Source: Williamsia phyllosphaerae (GTDB lineage: Bacteria; Actinomycetota; Actinomycetes; Mycobacteriales; Mycobacteriaceae). From it: a DNA stretch of 64,000 nucleotides. Numbering within the stretch: position 1 is the first letter of the stretch; every line of letters begins with the position of its first letter. Below, one piece after another: positions 1-11,273 of the stretch. The DNA lies in assembly GCF_014635305.1 (NCBI RefSeq), contig NZ_BMCS01000002.1, forward strand, positions 248,001 to 312,000. Reading direction: 5' to 3'. A program made the translations under genes and the position numbers. Under the pieces are notes generated by a model, which saw only the letters and a list, made by a program, of their open reading frames with translations, was not told where the DNA came from and did no database searches.

Positions 1-1
1 G

Positions 2-835
2 TCGATGCGTGGCGTCGTGGTCATCGGCGAGGGCGAGAAGGACGAGGCCCCGATGCTCTACAACGGCGAGGAGGTCGGCAACGGCGAGGGCCCCGAGGTC
101 GACGTCGCCGTCGACCCCATCGACGGCACCACCCTGATGGCCGAGGGCCGCCCGAACTCCATCGCCGTGATCGCGGTGTCCGAGCGCGGCACGATGTACG
201 ACCCGTCCGCGGTGTTCTACATGGAGAAGATCGCCGTCGGCCCCGAGGCCGCGGGCGCCATCGACATCGACCAGTCGGTCGAGTGGAACGTGACGTCGGT
301 GGCCAAGGCGAAGAACATCGCCGTCGCCGACACCACCGTCGTCGTGCTCGACCGTCCCCGTCACGCCGATCTGATCGGCGAGATCCGCGCTGCGGGCGCC
401 AAGGTGCGGCTCATCTCCGACGGTGACGTCGCCGGTGCGATCGCCGCCGCGCAGGCGGAGAGCTCGGTGGACATGCTGATGGGCATCGGTGGCACGCCCG
501 AGGGCATCATCACCGCCGTCGCGATGAAGTGCATGGGCGGCGAGATCCAGGGCAAACTGTGGCCGCAGACCGAGGCCGAGCGCCAGAAGGCGCTCGACGC
601 CGGCCTCGAACTCGACCAGAAGCTGACCACCAACGACCTGGTCAAGGGCGAGAACATGTTCTTCTGCGCCACCGGCGTCACCAACGGCGACATGCTGCGC
701 GGCGTGAGCTACCGCTCGACCGGCGCCACCACCCGCTCGCTGGTGATGCGGTCGAAGTCCGGGACGATCCGACGGATCGAGGGCTTCCACCAGGTGGACA
801 AGCTGCGTGAATTCGCGACCATCGACTTCGGTTAA
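2..835 (+). CDS. glpX: Class II fructose-1,6-bisphosphatase GlpX (5'-truncated by window edge)
   Basis: Hydrolyses fructose-1,6-bisphosphate to fructose-6-phosphate in cytosolic gluconeogenesis. The reading frame is open to the window edge, and 277 residues are visible against roughly 330-360 for the family, so the N-terminus is missing. Visible family hallmarks are [14 protein letters not shown] near the start, the metal/phosphate loop [13 protein letters not shown], and [12 protein letters not shown] near the middle. The stop is 11 bases before the fumC ATG, and an AAGGT ribosome binding site for fumC overlaps the stop, so the two genes look co-transcribed. The glpX-fum pairing is also seen in mycobacteria. 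Confidence 0.96.
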   Translation, partial: SMRGVVVIGEGEKDEAPMLYNGEEVGNGEGPEVDVAVDPIDGTTLMAEGRPNSIAVIAVSERGTMYDPSAVFYMEKIAVGPEAAGAIDIDQSVEWNVTSVAKAKNIAVADTTVVVLDRPRHADLIGEIRAAGAKVRLISDGDVAGAIAAAQAESSVDMLMGIGGTPEGIITAVAMKCMGGEIQGKLWPQTEAERQKALDAGLELDQKLTTNDLVKGENMFFCATGVTNGDMLRGVSYRSTGATTRSLVMRSKSGTIRRIEGFHQVDKLREFATIDFG

Positions 836-846
836 GGTCGTTGTCC

Positions 847-2265
<1,419 letters not shown>

Positions 2266-2278
2266 GCACTGCGGGTTC

Positions 2279-2348
2279 ACTCCCGCGACAACAATCCGCT
2301 CCCGCGACCGGCATTTCGGTCGCGGGAGCGAATTTGTGTCGCGGGAGT
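2279..2348. terminator. Long two-stem inverted repeat between convergent genes
   Basis: A perfect 12-base outer pair (2279-2290 with 2337-2348, ACTCCCGCGACA) encloses a perfect 14-base inner pair (2297-2310 with 2317-2330, CGCTCCCGCGACCG) with a 6-base loop. A partly mismatched 6-base internal segment separates the two stems. The core CTCCCGCGAC occurs twice per strand arm, so the element is a repeat inside a repeat. It sits between the fumC stop and the stop of the opposing gene and probably acts as a bidirectional terminator or REP-like element. There is no U-tract. Confidence 0.7.
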
Positions 2349-2360
2349 GCCGGCCGAGAT

Positions 2361-3410
2361 CTAGCGGCGCAGCAGGTCGAACGTGGGCTTGCGCTTGTAG
2401 TCGTAGGTCAGCAGCGCGCCGAAGCGGGTCTCCCGATTCGCCAGTGACTGCGGGTCGCCCGCCGTGTCACGAATGCTGTAGATGAACGCCGGTCCGGAGT
2501 ACGGCAGACGGGCCAGGAACGCCAACGTGTCGCGGATCTGGTCGCGCTGCTGGATCGGGGTGTTGCCGCCGAAACGCGGGCCGTTCGTGGGCGCACCGAA
2601 TTCGGTGAACCAGATCTTCTTCCCGCCGTCGCCGTTACGCGACATGATCCCGTGGACCACCGCGATGTCGGAGATCCCGTTCTCCTGGTTGGCCCGCAGT
2701 CCGCCCGGGAACGTGTACGGGTGCATGGCCGCCGCGTCGAAGAAGCCCTTGGCCCCGTAGCGGTACATGGCGTTGATGAAGGCCGGCGGCGAGAGCGCAC
2801 CGATCTGACGGCTCAGGCCGGCCGCGATCACGGTCGCTCGGGGCTGGACACGCTTGATCGCCGGGTAGGCGGCGCGCAGCAGCTGGGTGTACTTCAACGC
2901 CGGATTGGGCACGTTGCCGAAGAACAGCGGCAGGTTGGGCTCGTTCCAGATCTCCCAGTTCGACACCCGACCCTGATAACGCTGGGCCGCACGCGAGGTG
3001 AACACGGCGAAGTCGTTGACGTTGGCCGGCGGTGCGGTGCGGAGCAGTCCGCCACCCTGCAGGAGCGGCGTGTAGGCGATCACGGCCAGGACGGTGAGTC
3101 CGCGCGCGCGGGCCGCGTTGATGACCCGATCCGAGGTGCTCCAGTTGTAGACCCCGGGACCGGTCTCGATCTGGCTACGGTCGACGCCGACACGCAACCA
3201 CCGGGCACCCGTCGCCGCGACGGCGTCGAGCTCACGGTTCAGGTCTCCCTGCGACAGCGCGAGCAGATCCGCACCACCGGAGAAGCCGTACCCGGCCGAG
3301 GGCGCGAGTGGTGCCGCCGACGCGGAGGGAACGGTCGAGAACCCGAGTGTGACCGCGAGGATCAGGCCGGTGATGAGAGTGCGCAGGGAAAGCCGTGACA
3401 TGCGGAACAT
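2361..3410 (-). CDS. Secreted clan GH-A glycoside hydrolase (GH5/GH39-like)
   Basis: Likely an exported TIM-barrel glycosidase. The 349-residue product starts with a signal peptide (hydrophobic 11-24, cleavage likely after SASA at about 33). The clan GH-A retaining pair is visible: acid/base E157 in EIWNEPN and nucleophile E270 in WFTEFG, with the barrel segment MHPYTFPGG between them. The substrate cannot be read from sequence; arabinan, xylan or cell-wall glycans are all possible. I chose ATG 3410, with GGTGAT upstream; ATG 3401 is also possible. It stands alone, convergent to fumC. Confidence 0.82.
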   Translation of the reverse strand: MFRMSRLSLRTLITGLILAVTLGFSTVPSASAAPLAPSAGYGFSGGADLLALSQGDLNRELDAVAATGARWLRVGVDRSQIETGPGVYNWSTSDRVINAARARGLTVLAVIAYTPLLQGGGLLRTAPPANVNDFAVFTSRAAQRYQGRVSNWEIWNEPNLPLFFGNVPNPALKYTQLLRAAYPAIKRVQPRATVIAAGLSRQIGALSPPAFINAMYRYGAKGFFDAAAMHPYTFPGGLRANQENGISDIAVVHGIMSRNGDGGKKIWFTEFGAPTNGPRFGGNTPIQQRDQIRDTLAFLARLPYSGPAFIYSIRDTAGDPQSLANRETRFGALLTYDYKRKPTFDLLRR

Positions 3411-3485
3411 TGTTACATCACCAACGTGAATCCAGCGCATCGAAAGTGTAGGCTCACAGGAAAATCGGGAGCTCGGTCGGCAATG

Positions 3486-4193
3486 TCAGGCCTGGTTGGC
3501 GGTCAACCCGATCGTGATGACCGGGTCCTTGCTCGGGTCCAGCCACTTGAGTACGGAGACCATGCTCGCCTTGTCCACCGCGACGCAACCCTGCGTCGGC
3601 GAACCGTCGGTCACGTGCAGGAAGATGCCCGATGCGTAACCGGGACGACGCTGCGGGTTGTGCGCGATGTTCACCGCGTAGTCGTAGACGGGGCCGCTGT
3701 CGTACAGGTTCTCGCTGTCACCGCCGGGGCTCTTCACCTGGCGGACGTGGGTGTTGTAGGTCGGTGACGACGGGAACTCGTCCCACCAGTCCTGCCGGTC
3801 GGCCTGGAAGTAGGGAAGCTTCGTCCCCGGGTTCGGCTGACGACCGAAGGCCTGGTCGAAGGCGAATGTGCCCTCGGGGGTCCTCGGCACGTTGTCCTGC
3901 GGTGCGCCGATCCCCTGCGAACCCACGAATGCCTTGACGGGACCGATGGTGGCCTTCCAGGCGCCGTCGACCTTGTCCCAGGCCGTCAGGGTGGCGGTCG
4001 TGCTCGACCGTGCGTCCGACATCACGGTGACCATCTGCGTGGTGCTCGGGAAATCGGCGGGTGAGACGACCGTCGCCGCGTTCGCAGGTGCCAACCCCAC
4101 AGCACCCGACAACGCAGCGACCATCACCACCCCGGCCGCGATAGCAGGAGACAACACACGCCACTTGAACAACTCTCGTAACTCGAACACCAT
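3486..4193 (-). CDS. Exported L,D-transpeptidase-like (YkuD) protein
   Basis: Probable periplasmic peptidoglycan-modifying enzyme. The 235-residue product has a signal peptide (hydrophobic 14-35, cleavage after APANA at about 39). The YkuD catalytic block is HVTDGSPTQGCVAV, with H193 and nucleophile C203. TPEGTF near 105-110 matches the TPxGxF element of the family. No Ig-like or peptidoglycan-binding domain precedes it, so it resembles the compact ErfK/YkuD type rather than the mycobacterial Ldt proteins. ATG 4193 gives the best signal peptide; a longer in-frame start at 4262 adds only polar residues. Confidence 0.8.
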   Translation of the reverse strand: MVFELRELFKWRVLSPAIAAGVVMVAALSGAVGLAPANAATVVSPADFPSTTQMVTVMSDARSSTTATLTAWDKVDGAWKATIGPVKAFVGSQGIGAPQDNVPRTPEGTFAFDQAFGRQPNPGTKLPYFQADRQDWWDEFPSSPTYNTHVRQVKSPGGDSENLYDSGPVYDYAVNIAHNPQRRPGYASGIFLHVTDGSPTQGCVAVDKASMVSVLKWLDPSKDPVITIGLTANQA

Positions 4194-4309
4194 AGAAGTA
4201 TGGGTTCGCGCCGGCCGATGATCGATATCGACAGGGTCACAACACTGCACTGATACGGTCACCGACCGGCGTGGTGACGTGAGTCACCAACCGATATCGA
4301 ACTCGCTCG

Positions 4310-5608
4310 CTACGCTCCCGGCGCGAACTCCTCCAGCATCTCCGTCACGAGCGCCGCGATCGGCGATCGCTCGCTACGGGTCAGCGTGATGTGGGCGAAG
4401 AGCGGATGCCCCTTGAGCTTCTCGATGACCGCCGCGACGCCGTCGTGCCTACCGACGCGGAGGTTGTCGCGCTGTGCGACGTCGTGGGTGAGGACAACCC
4501 GGGAGCCGGAACCCAGGCGCGAGAGCACGGTGAGCAGGACGTTGCGTTCGAGCGACTGCGCCTCGTCGACGATGACGAACGAGTCGTGCAGCGACCGGCC
4601 GCGGATGTGCGTGAGCGGCAGGACCTCCAGCATCCCCCGACTGAGCACCTCCTCGATCACCTCGGTCGAGGCCAGCCCCTCGAGGGTGTCGAACACCGCC
4701 TGCGCCCAGGGGCCCATCTTGTCCGACTCGCTACCGGGCAGATAGCCGAGGTTCTGACCGCCCACCGCGTAGAGCGGACGGAACACGACGACCTTGCGCT
4801 GCGTGCGACGCTCGAGGACGGCCTCGAGTCCGGCGCACAGGGCCAGCGCCGACTTACCGGTGCCCGCCTTGCCGCCCATCGACACGATCCCGACGCTCTC
4901 GTCGAGCAGCAGATCGAGCGCCACCCGCTGTTCGGCCGAACGCCCGCGCAGCCCGAAGGCCTCGCGATCGCCACGGACCAACTGCACCTGCTTGTCCGCG
5001 TTGACGCGGCCGAGCGCACTCGACGAACCGCCGAGCAGCCGAACGCCGGTGTGGCACGGCAGTTCCCGGGCCACATCGATGTCGGCGACGCCCTCGGCGA
5101 AGAGACGGTCGATGTCGGCGGATTCCACCTCGACCTCGGTCATCCCCGCCCATCCCGACACGACCACGTCCTGGGCGTGGTACTCGTCGGCGGCCAGGCC
5201 CACCGCGCCCGCCTTGACCCGCAGCGGCGTGTCCTTGGACACCAGGACGACATCGTTGCCTTCGGCCCGAAGGTTCAACGCGCACGCCAGAATTCGCGAG
5301 TCGTTGGTGTCGGTTCGAAAGCCTGCCGGCAGGACCGCGGGGTCGGTGTGGTTCAACTCGACCTGAACGGTGCCGTCCTCGTCGCCGATCGGGACGGGGA
5401 GATCGAGGCGCCCGTGTTCGATCCGGAGATCGTCGAGCATCCGCAACGACTCGCGCGCGAACCATCCCAGCTCGTGATGGTGTCGCTTGCCCTCGAGTTC
5501 GCTGATCACCACCAGCGGCAGGACGACGCGATGCTCGGCGAATCGCGTCACCGCCCACGGGTCGGACAGCAGCACGGAGGTGTCAAGGACATAGGTGCGT
5601 GTGGTCAC
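4310..5608 (-). CDS. phoH2: PIN-PhoH protein PhoH2 (toxin-like RNase/RNA helicase)
   Basis: Fusion of a PIN ribonuclease domain with a PhoH ATPase. The 432 residues match the approximately 433 of mycobacterial PhoH2. The PIN domain (1-140) shows [12 protein letters not shown] and the acidic [10 protein letters not shown]. The PhoH domain (about 215-430) shows Walker [12 protein letters not shown] (about 245) and Walker B IVDEAQSL (about 344). Mycobacterial PhoH2 is reported to unwind and cleave RNA. The GTG start at 5608 has GAGGAG six bases upstream; longer in-frame starts lie in spacer sequence. It diverges from phoD across a spacer carrying GTTCAC repeats. Confidence 0.93.
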   Translation of the reverse strand: MTTRTYVLDTSVLLSDPWAVTRFAEHRVVLPLVVISELEGKRHHHELGWFARESLRMLDDLRIEHGRLDLPVPIGDEDGTVQVELNHTDPAVLPAGFRTDTNDSRILACALNLRAEGNDVVLVSKDTPLRVKAGAVGLAADEYHAQDVVVSGWAGMTEVEVESADIDRLFAEGVADIDVARELPCHTGVRLLGGSSSALGRVNADKQVQLVRGDREAFGLRGRSAEQRVALDLLLDESVGIVSMGGKAGTGKSALALCAGLEAVLERRTQRKVVVFRPLYAVGGQNLGYLPGSESDKMGPWAQAVFDTLEGLASTEVIEEVLSRGMLEVLPLTHIRGRSLHDSFVIVDEAQSLERNVLLTVLSRLGSGSRVVLTHDVAQRDNLRVGRHDGVAAVIEKLKGHPLFAHITLTRSERSPIAALVTEMLEEFAPGA

Positions 5609-5952
5609 GAAGGGCTCCTCGGCCGGCACGGCTCCCGCGCAAGCAGTTTCGACAGGACCGGGCCGGCACAGGGACCGGGGCCGGTCCCCTCGCGGTGTGT
5701 GAACAGACCACGAATAGAACCTCCCGGACGGACCACTTCCCCGCGATCCGTCATTCGCCAAGCTACGCCCGACCGACCCGGACTTCGCGTCATGCGTCCC
5801 GCGTGTCCGTGAACAACACGTAACGCCCAGACCCGCCGCGTTCGGTCGGTGTTCACCCGGCGAGGCGTTCACGATCCGAGTTCATGTGGGGGTCACCCGC
5901 ACACCACCGCAGCGACCCGTGGAGGTCAACGCAACCTGGTCCGCTGGCCACC
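5609..5952. promoter_or_regulatory. phoH2-phoD divergent region with Pho-box-like GTTCAC repeats
   Basis: This 344-base spacer carries five copies of a GTTCA(C/T) core. Three are on the plus strand, starting at 5851 (GTTCACCCGGC), 5867 (GTTCACGATCC) and 5880 (GTTCATGTGGG). Two are inverted (GTGAAC) at 5699-5704 and 5809-5814. Direct repeats with a GTTCAC core are the known form of actinobacterial Pho boxes bound by PhoP/RegX3-type regulators. Here they lie about 70-100 bases before the phoD start. The spacings of 16 and 13 bases are not the ideal 11, so a functional site is inferred. Confidence 0.5.
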
Positions 5953-7581
5953 ATGAGCCCACGTACTCCCGCGCCCTCGGTCGTCGTCGGCGCCGACAAG
6001 ACCATCCGGCACGGTGTGACCCGCCGCCGCTTCCTGACGTGGACCGGTGTCGCCGGCGCGCTGGCCTTCACACCCGGACTGTTCGCCGACGCCGCTCCCC
6101 TGGCCGCGGCGCCGTCGTCCGGCGATCACCTGTTCACCCTCGGCGTCGCGTCCGGCGATCCGCTGCCCGACGGTGTCGTGCTGTGGACCCGACTCGCGTC
6201 GGCCCCGTTGGCCCGCGGCGGCGGGATGGGTACGGCGCCGGTGCCGGTCGAATGGGAACTGGCCACCGACGAGAAGATGACGTCGGTCGTCCGACGGGGA
6301 CGCGTCATCGCGACCGCCGCCGACGGGCACAGCGTGCACGTCGACGTCCGCGGACTGTCCCCGGCGCGCGAGTACTTCTACCGGTTCCGCTCGGGAGCGC
6401 ACATCTCCGATGTCGGCCGGACCCGCACCGCACCCGCGGCCGGATCCCCGCTGGCCGCGCTGACCTTCGCGTGGGCCTCCTGCCAGTCGTGGGGCGATGG
6501 GTTCTTCAACGCCTACGAGGACATGGCGTCGTTCGCGCCCGACGTCGTCTTCCATCTCGGTGACTATGTCTACGAGAAGGGGATCCCGGCCGGCGGCGGT
6601 CGACGCAACACCACCGCGCTGCCTGCCTCGTGCCTGTCCGAGATGATGACGCTGGACGACTATCGCGACCGGTACGCGCTCTACAAGCTCGACCCGCAGC
6701 TGCAGCGCGCCCACCGCGTCAGTCCGTTCATCACCGTGTTCGACGACCACGAGGTCGAGAACAACTGGGCGGGGGCCATCTCCGAGGACAACGCCCCGAT
6801 CCCGCAGTTCCTGGCACGGCGTGCGCAGGCGATGAAGGCGTGGTGGGAGAACACCCCGGTGCGCGCGGCCCAACGCCCGCTCGGACCCGACGTCCAGGCC
6901 TACCGCCGTTTCGATTTCGGTGATCTCGCACGGTTCGACGTTCTCGACACGCGGCAGTACCGCAGCGATCAGGTCAACGGCGACATGGACTCCCCGCAGA
7001 ACGCGCAGACCGCCGACCCCCGCCGGACCATCACCGGCGCCCGGCAGGAACGCTGGATTCTCGACAGCCTCGGGTCGAGTCGTCGGCGCTGGAATGTGTT
7101 GGCGCACCAGACGACCATCGCCGACCTCGCACGCGAGACCGGCGGCGAGCGCAAGGTCAGCATGGACGGGTGGAGCGGCTACGAGGCGTCGCGTGCGCGC
7201 ATCCTCGACGGTGCCCGCGAGCGTCGGGTGCGCAATCTGGTCTCGATCGTCGGCGACATCCACCGCAGCGTCGTGTCCGATCTGCGGTCGACCTATACCC
7301 GCGAATCCCCCACCGTCGGAATCGAATTGGCGGGTACGTCGGTCGCCTCGGGCAAGGACGGCGCCGACAGCGACGCGAGCGACAAGCAGCTCAAGGCCGC
7401 ATCACCGCACATCCGTTTCGGCAACGCCCAGCGTGGATACGTCCTGAACCGCCTGACGCGGGCGCAGTGGCAGGCCGAGTTCCGGGTCGCCGACTCGATC
7501 GCCGATCCACGGAACCCGTTGCACCGCAGGGCGGTCGTCACCATCCCCGACGGCCGCCCACAGGCCGACGTGTCCGCATAG
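5953..7581 (+). CDS. phoD: Tat-exported PhoD-family alkaline phosphatase
   Basis: Extracytoplasmic phosphodiesterase/phosphomonoesterase that releases phosphate from organic esters. The 542 residues start with a twin-arginine signal (TRRRFLTWTG then a hydrophobic stretch, cleavage near ADAAP). An N-terminal Ig-like PhoD_N domain (LGVASGDPLPDGVVLWTRLA) is followed by the metallophosphatase domain with WASCQSW, FHLGDYVYE, FDDHEVENNW, DTRQYR and a late SIVGDIHRS. ATG 5953 places the Tat motif about 16 residues from its preferred position; in-frame ATG 5884 would run through the GTTCA repeats. Phosphate control is suggested by the upstream repeats. Confidence 0.93.
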   Translation: MSPRTPAPSVVVGADKTIRHGVTRRRFLTWTGVAGALAFTPGLFADAAPLAAAPSSGDHLFTLGVASGDPLPDGVVLWTRLASAPLARGGGMGTAPVPVEWELATDEKMTSVVRRGRVIATAADGHSVHVDVRGLSPAREYFYRFRSGAHISDVGRTRTAPAAGSPLAALTFAWASCQSWGDGFFNAYEDMASFAPDVVFHLGDYVYEKGIPAGGGRRNTTALPASCLSEMMTLDDYRDRYALYKLDPQLQRAHRVSPFITVFDDHEVENNWAGAISEDNAPIPQFLARRAQAMKAWWENTPVRAAQRPLGPDVQAYRRFDFGDLARFDVLDTRQYRSDQVNGDMDSPQNAQTADPRRTITGARQERWILDSLGSSRRRWNVLAHQTTIADLARETGGERKVSMDGWSGYEASRARILDGARERRVRNLVSIVGDIHRSVVSDLRSTYTRESPTVGIELAGTSVASGKDGADSDASDKQLKAASPHIRFGNAQRGYVLNRLTRAQWQAEFRVADSIADPRNPLHRRAVVTIPDGRPQADVSA

Positions 7582-7612
7582 GCGCACCGACCACGCACTC
7601 CACCGACGACAA

Positions 7613-7675
7613 AGGTCACCTCTGCGCACTCATCCGGACTCATCGTCGGAGACCGTGCACCAGAGGTGACCTCTG
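7613..7675. terminator. Inverted repeat between convergent phoD and desA
   Basis: AGGTCACCTCTG (7613-7624) is repeated inverted as CAGAGGTGACCT (7661-7672) with 36 bases between. The right arm extends into a near-perfect self-palindrome, CAGAGGTGACCTCTG (7661-7675). Its position between two converging stops suggests a bidirectional terminator. The self-palindromic arm would also suit a protein site. Confidence 0.5.
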
Positions 7676-7684
7676 TGGATTGAG

Positions 7685-8560
7685 CTACGCGTTCGCGCGC
7701 GCGAAGAGCTCCTGGCGGGCGGCCTCGGCGTTCTCGCCGAGACCGTCGAGGGAGTTCAGGCCGAGCGAGGAGATCAGGCTCTTCGCGACACCGCCGAGCA
7801 CCGCCGAATCGGTGTAGTCGCCGAGCAGCGCGTACTCCTGCTCGAAGTTCGCGATGTCGGCGCCGATCGGCACCGCGGCGTTCACCGCGGCAGCGACCGC
7901 GAGCACCGTCTCATCGGGTTCGGCGTTGAGCGCGGCGTTGAGGAACGCGATGAACGTGGCGGCCTGCACCTCGTCGTCCTTGGCCACGAGTCCGAGCATG
8001 TCGGCGAGGCTCTTCGTCTCGACCTTCTCGGCGAGAGCGCGCGCGAATCGCGAGGCCTGCAGTTCGTGCACGGCCATCAGCGCCAGCGCCAGCGCGGGAC
8101 CGGTGGACTCCCGGAAGTCGCTGTTCTGCTGGTACCCCTGGGTCACGTGCGAGAGGCGCAGGGCCTCGAGCGCCTCGGGGTCGATCTGCCGGGTGACCAC
8201 GAGGTGGTCGCGCAGCGCGATCGAGTGCCGGTTGTCCTCGGCGGTCCAGCGACCGACCAGATCACGCCATTCGGAGAACGGCGGGAAGTGAAGGCCCAGC
8301 ACGCGGTGGAACGACGGCAGGTTCTCCTTGGTGAGGAGCAGTGCGAGAACGGCCGCACGAACCTCCGCCGACATCGTCGATTCGGCGGCGTCCCAGTCCG
8401 ATCCGCCCAGGAACGCGAAGTTGCGGCCCTCGTCCCACGGCACCAGGTCGTGCGGATTCCATGTGATGGAATCCTCCTCGTGCGCGGCGGCGATCTCCGG
8501 CAGAGCCTTCTCCAGAGCCAGGATCAGGTCGTCGTAGGCAATGTTCTTCACGCGGAACAC
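7685..8560 (-). CDS. desA2: Acyl-ACP desaturase-like protein (DesA2-type)
   Basis: Soluble di-iron fatty-acid desaturase family. The 291 residues contain both metal motifs in order: LLLTKENLPSFH (E79, H85) and WTAEDNRHSIALRDHL (E108, H112). A later helical part, YQQNSDFRESTGPAL, fits the four-helix-bundle fold. Mycobacterial DesA2 occupies the same place beside glyA and phoH2, which supports orthology. Mycobacterial DesA2 is thought to act on mycolate precursors; its activity is uncertain and I infer the same caution here. The GTG start at 8560 has no clear ribosome binding site, so a leaderless message is possible; GTG 8551 is an alternative. Confidence 0.85.
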   Translation of the reverse strand: MFRVKNIAYDDLILALEKALPEIAAAHEEDSITWNPHDLVPWDEGRNFAFLGGSDWDAAESTMSAEVRAAVLALLLTKENLPSFHRVLGLHFPPFSEWRDLVGRWTAEDNRHSIALRDHLVVTRQIDPEALEALRLSHVTQGYQQNSDFRESTGPALALALMAVHELQASRFARALAEKVETKSLADMLGLVAKDDEVQAATFIAFLNAALNAEPDETVLAVAAAVNAAVPIGADIANFEQEYALLGDYTDSAVLGGVAKSLISSLGLNSLDGLGENAEAARQELFARANA

Positions 8561-8600
8561 GATAGAGACTCGGCGGGACGGAAGCCAACGAACGCCGTTT

Positions 8601-9911
8601 TCACGCGTGCACCCCGGTGCTCAGCATGCCCCACTCCTCGAGTCCCTCGTACAGCGGGAAATCCAGGGCGAGCTGCGAGACCCGTCCGCGTAGTGCCGCG
8701 ACGTCTGCATCGGCTCCGGCGGCCAGCGCGGTGCCGATGATGTCGGCGACCTCGGTGAACTCGGTGGCCGAGAAACCACGGGTCGCGAGGGCCGGGGTGC
8801 CGATGCGCAACCCGGAGGTCACCATCGGCGGACGCGGGTCGAACGGAACGGCGTTGCGGTTGACCGTGATACCGACCTGGTGCAGGAGGTCCTCGGCCTG
8901 CTGACCGTCCATCTCGCTGTTGCGCAGATCGGCGAGCACCAGGTGGACGTCGGTGCCGCCGGTGAGGACGGACACGCCCGCGGCGGACACGTCCGAGCCG
9001 GTGAGCCGGTCGGCGAGCAACTGCGCGCCCTCGATGGTGCGGCGCTGCCGGTCGACGAACTCCTCGGTGGCCGCGATCTTCAGGGCGACGGCCTTGGCCG
9101 CGATGACGTGCATGAGCGGGCCGCCCTGCTGTCCGGGGAACACCGCGGAGTTGAGCTTCTTGGCCCACTCCTGCTTGGCCAGGATGATGCCCGAGCGCGG
9201 ACCGCCGAGCGTCTTGTGGACGGTGCTGGTCACGACGTCGGCGTACGGCACGGGCGACGGGTGCAGTCCGGCCGCGACCAGACCGGCGAAGTGCGCCATG
9301 TCGACCCACAGGTACGCACCGACCTCGTCGGCGATCGACCGGAACGCCTCGAAGTCGAGGGTGCGCGGGTAGGCCGACCAGCCGGCGACGATCACCTTCG
9401 GCTTCTCGGCCACCGCGATCGACCGGACCTCGTCCATGTCGATCCGGTAGTCCTCTTTGCTCACGCCGTAGGCGGCGGTGTCGTAGAGCTTCCCGGAGAA
9501 GTTCAGCCGCATGCCGTGGGTGAGGTGCCCGCCGTGCGCGAGGTCGAGACCGAGCAGCTTCTCACCCGGGTTCATCAGGGCCATCAGGACGGCGGCGTTG
9601 GCCTGCGCGCCCGAGTGGGGCTGGACGTTCGCGAAGTCCGCCCCGAACAGCGACTTCGCGCGTTCACGGGCGATGTTCTCGACGACGTCGACGTACTCGC
9701 AACCGCCGTAGTAGCGCCGACCCGGATAGCCCTCGGCGTACTTGTTGGTCAGCACGCTGCCCTGCGCCTGCAGAATCGCCCGGGGGACGAAGTTCTCGGA
9801 GGCGATCATCTCGAGCGTGTCGCGCTGTCGGCTCAGCTCACCGTTCATCGCGGCGGCGACGTCGGGGTCGAGCTCGGCCAGGGATGCGGTGTTCAGATCC
9901 TGCGCGGTCAT
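8601..9911 (-). CDS. glyA: Serine hydroxymethyltransferase
   Basis: PLP enzyme interconverting serine plus tetrahydrofolate with glycine plus 5,10-methylene-THF, the main one-carbon source. The 436 residues include the conserved start region [17 protein letters not shown], the glycine-rich [14 protein letters not shown], and the PLP lysine K233 in [14 protein letters not shown]. It lies on the same strand as desA, 40 bases away, and follows the DUF885-like gene by 10 bases, so the three may share a transcript. Confidence 0.97.
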   Translation of the reverse strand: MTAQDLNTASLAELDPDVAAAMNGELSRQRDTLEMIASENFVPRAILQAQGSVLTNKYAEGYPGRRYYGGCEYVDVVENIARERAKSLFGADFANVQPHSGAQANAAVLMALMNPGEKLLGLDLAHGGHLTHGMRLNFSGKLYDTAAYGVSKEDYRIDMDEVRSIAVAEKPKVIVAGWSAYPRTLDFEAFRSIADEVGAYLWVDMAHFAGLVAAGLHPSPVPYADVVTSTVHKTLGGPRSGIILAKQEWAKKLNSAVFPGQQGGPLMHVIAAKAVALKIAATEEFVDRQRRTIEGAQLLADRLTGSDVSAAGVSVLTGGTDVHLVLADLRNSEMDGQQAEDLLHQVGITVNRNAVPFDPRPPMVTSGLRIGTPALATRGFSATEFTEVADIIGTALAAGADADVAALRGRVSQLALDFPLYEGLEEWGMLSTGVHA

Positions 9912-9921
9912 GCCGATCAGT

Positions 9922-11136
9922 CTATTGCGCCAATTCCGCCCGCAACGCCGCCGGGGTCAGCGGCTCGTCGAGCAGCCGCCCGAACCGGGCGGCTCTGTCC
10001 GAACCGGACGGCCCGTCCGCGTCGGCGTCGAGCCATGTCCCCAGGAGCCGGTAGCCCTCCACGTAGGTGGTGATGTAGGCGCGCCACAGCGGCGACGACA
10101 GGAATCGGAGCATCTGTCGGGCCCGGGGCTGCGACGCCAGCAGCCACGTCTGGAGGTACTCGGCGACGGTGTCGTGGTCGGCGCCCCGATCGTGCAGCAG
10201 CAGGGCCGCGTCCTGGCGGACACCGAGCAGTCCGCCGGTGGCGCGGGAGATCCGCTGGGCTCGGTCGCCGTCGAAACGCAGTCCGAGGTCGGCGTAGATC
10301 TCCTGGGCCCAGAGCCCCCAGTCGGGACCGATGGCCGATTCCAGCGCGTGGTCGGCCAACCCCTCTGCCATCAGGCACTGCGGGGTGTTGACCAGGAAGA
10401 TGCTCTGTTCACGCTGCCCGCCCGCCACCAGGATCTCCTCCTTGCGGCAGTGCTCGGTGTGATGCCCGGGGTAGGCCTCGTGCGCGATCAGGTGTGGCAG
10501 CGACGCCATGTGCTGGGTGAGATCGACATTGATGGCGACCCGCGAGCGGAAGTCGCCGAGGTAGTAGTTGAACCCCGACCACGGCTTGTCGGTGACCACC
10601 TCGAACTCGACGATCTCGGTGTCGGGTAGCGGGTGGGCGGCCCGGACGCGTTCGCGTAGGGCCGAGCTGAACGCCGCGACGCAGTCGGCGACCCGGTCGC
10701 CGGGGATCTCGTCGGAGGTGCGGTGCGCCGCGTACCGCTCGGCGAGGTCGCCGGATCCGCCGAGCACGTCCGACAGTGCAGCGTGTGCGCGTCGATAGTG
10801 GTCGGGATCACCGAGTGCGATGTCGACGTCGAAGTAGTTCCGCACCTCGTCGACGAACCCGATCTCCTCGCCGGCGAACCGGCGCGCGGAGCACTCCATG
10901 GCGCTCAGGTGCGCGACGACGAAGTCACGGCGCTGCTCGGGCAGATCGGATCCGGCGACGTCACCGCGCAGGTCGCGGATCCGTCGGGCGAGCTCCACCG
11001 GCTCGGGGGCCGGTCCGTTCACCGATTCGACGCGGAGGCGCGGGTCGCCGGTGTACGCGTCGACGAAGCCCTCCTCGAGCCGGTCGAACGCCAGACCGGC
11101 GCGCAGGTAATCGGTGATCAACGACTCGGAATCCAC
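9922..11136 (-). CDS. DUF885-family putative metallopeptidase
   Basis: Predicted zinc-dependent hydrolase of unknown substrate. The diagnostic motif is [11 protein letters not shown] (middle of the 404-residue protein), the extended HExxGHH-like zinc site of the DUF885 family, with [11 protein letters not shown] downstream supplying a probable third ligand. It has no signal peptide and should be cytosolic. It is 10 bases upstream of glyA on the same strand. As far as I recall it is not part of the M. tuberculosis glyA-coaA interval. GTG 11136 is preferred, but TTG 11154 is in frame and cannot be excluded. Confidence 0.78.
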   Translation of the reverse strand: MDSESLITDYLRAGLAFDRLEEGFVDAYTGDPRLRVESVNGPAPEPVELARRIRDLRGDVAGSDLPEQRRDFVVAHLSAMECSARRFAGEEIGFVDEVRNYFDVDIALGDPDHYRRAHAALSDVLGGSGDLAERYAAHRTSDEIPGDRVADCVAAFSSALRERVRAAHPLPDTEIVEFEVVTDKPWSGFNYYLGDFRSRVAINVDLTQHMASLPHLIAHEAYPGHHTEHCRKEEILVAGGQREQSIFLVNTPQCLMAEGLADHALESAIGPDWGLWAQEIYADLGLRFDGDRAQRISRATGGLLGVRQDAALLLHDRGADHDTVAEYLQTWLLASQPRARQMLRFLSSPLWRAYITTYVEGYRLLGTWLDADADGPSGSDRAARFGRLLDEPLTPAALRAELAQ

Positions 11137-11273
11137 GGCGTCGACGCTACCCAAACGACCCCCGAGTTTCGGATTCCGCGCCGATTGGCGAGACTAGGTG
11201 CCATGTCGCCGGAGCTTGCCGAACAACCCGCATGTCCGGCCCAGGGGTCCGTGCGTCCGGCCGAGAGGCTCTT

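Noticed and set aside
4391..5812. Plus-strand open frame of 473 codons opposite phoH2
   Set aside because: A GC-rich antisense shadow. The minus-strand frame has PIN and PhoH motifs and a ribosome binding site, while this one has no motif and a Gln/Asp/Arg/His-rich composition.
5926..7263. Minus-strand 445-codon frame across phoD
   Set aside because: Shadow of the PhoD gene, which has a Tat signal and all metallophosphatase motifs on the plus strand.
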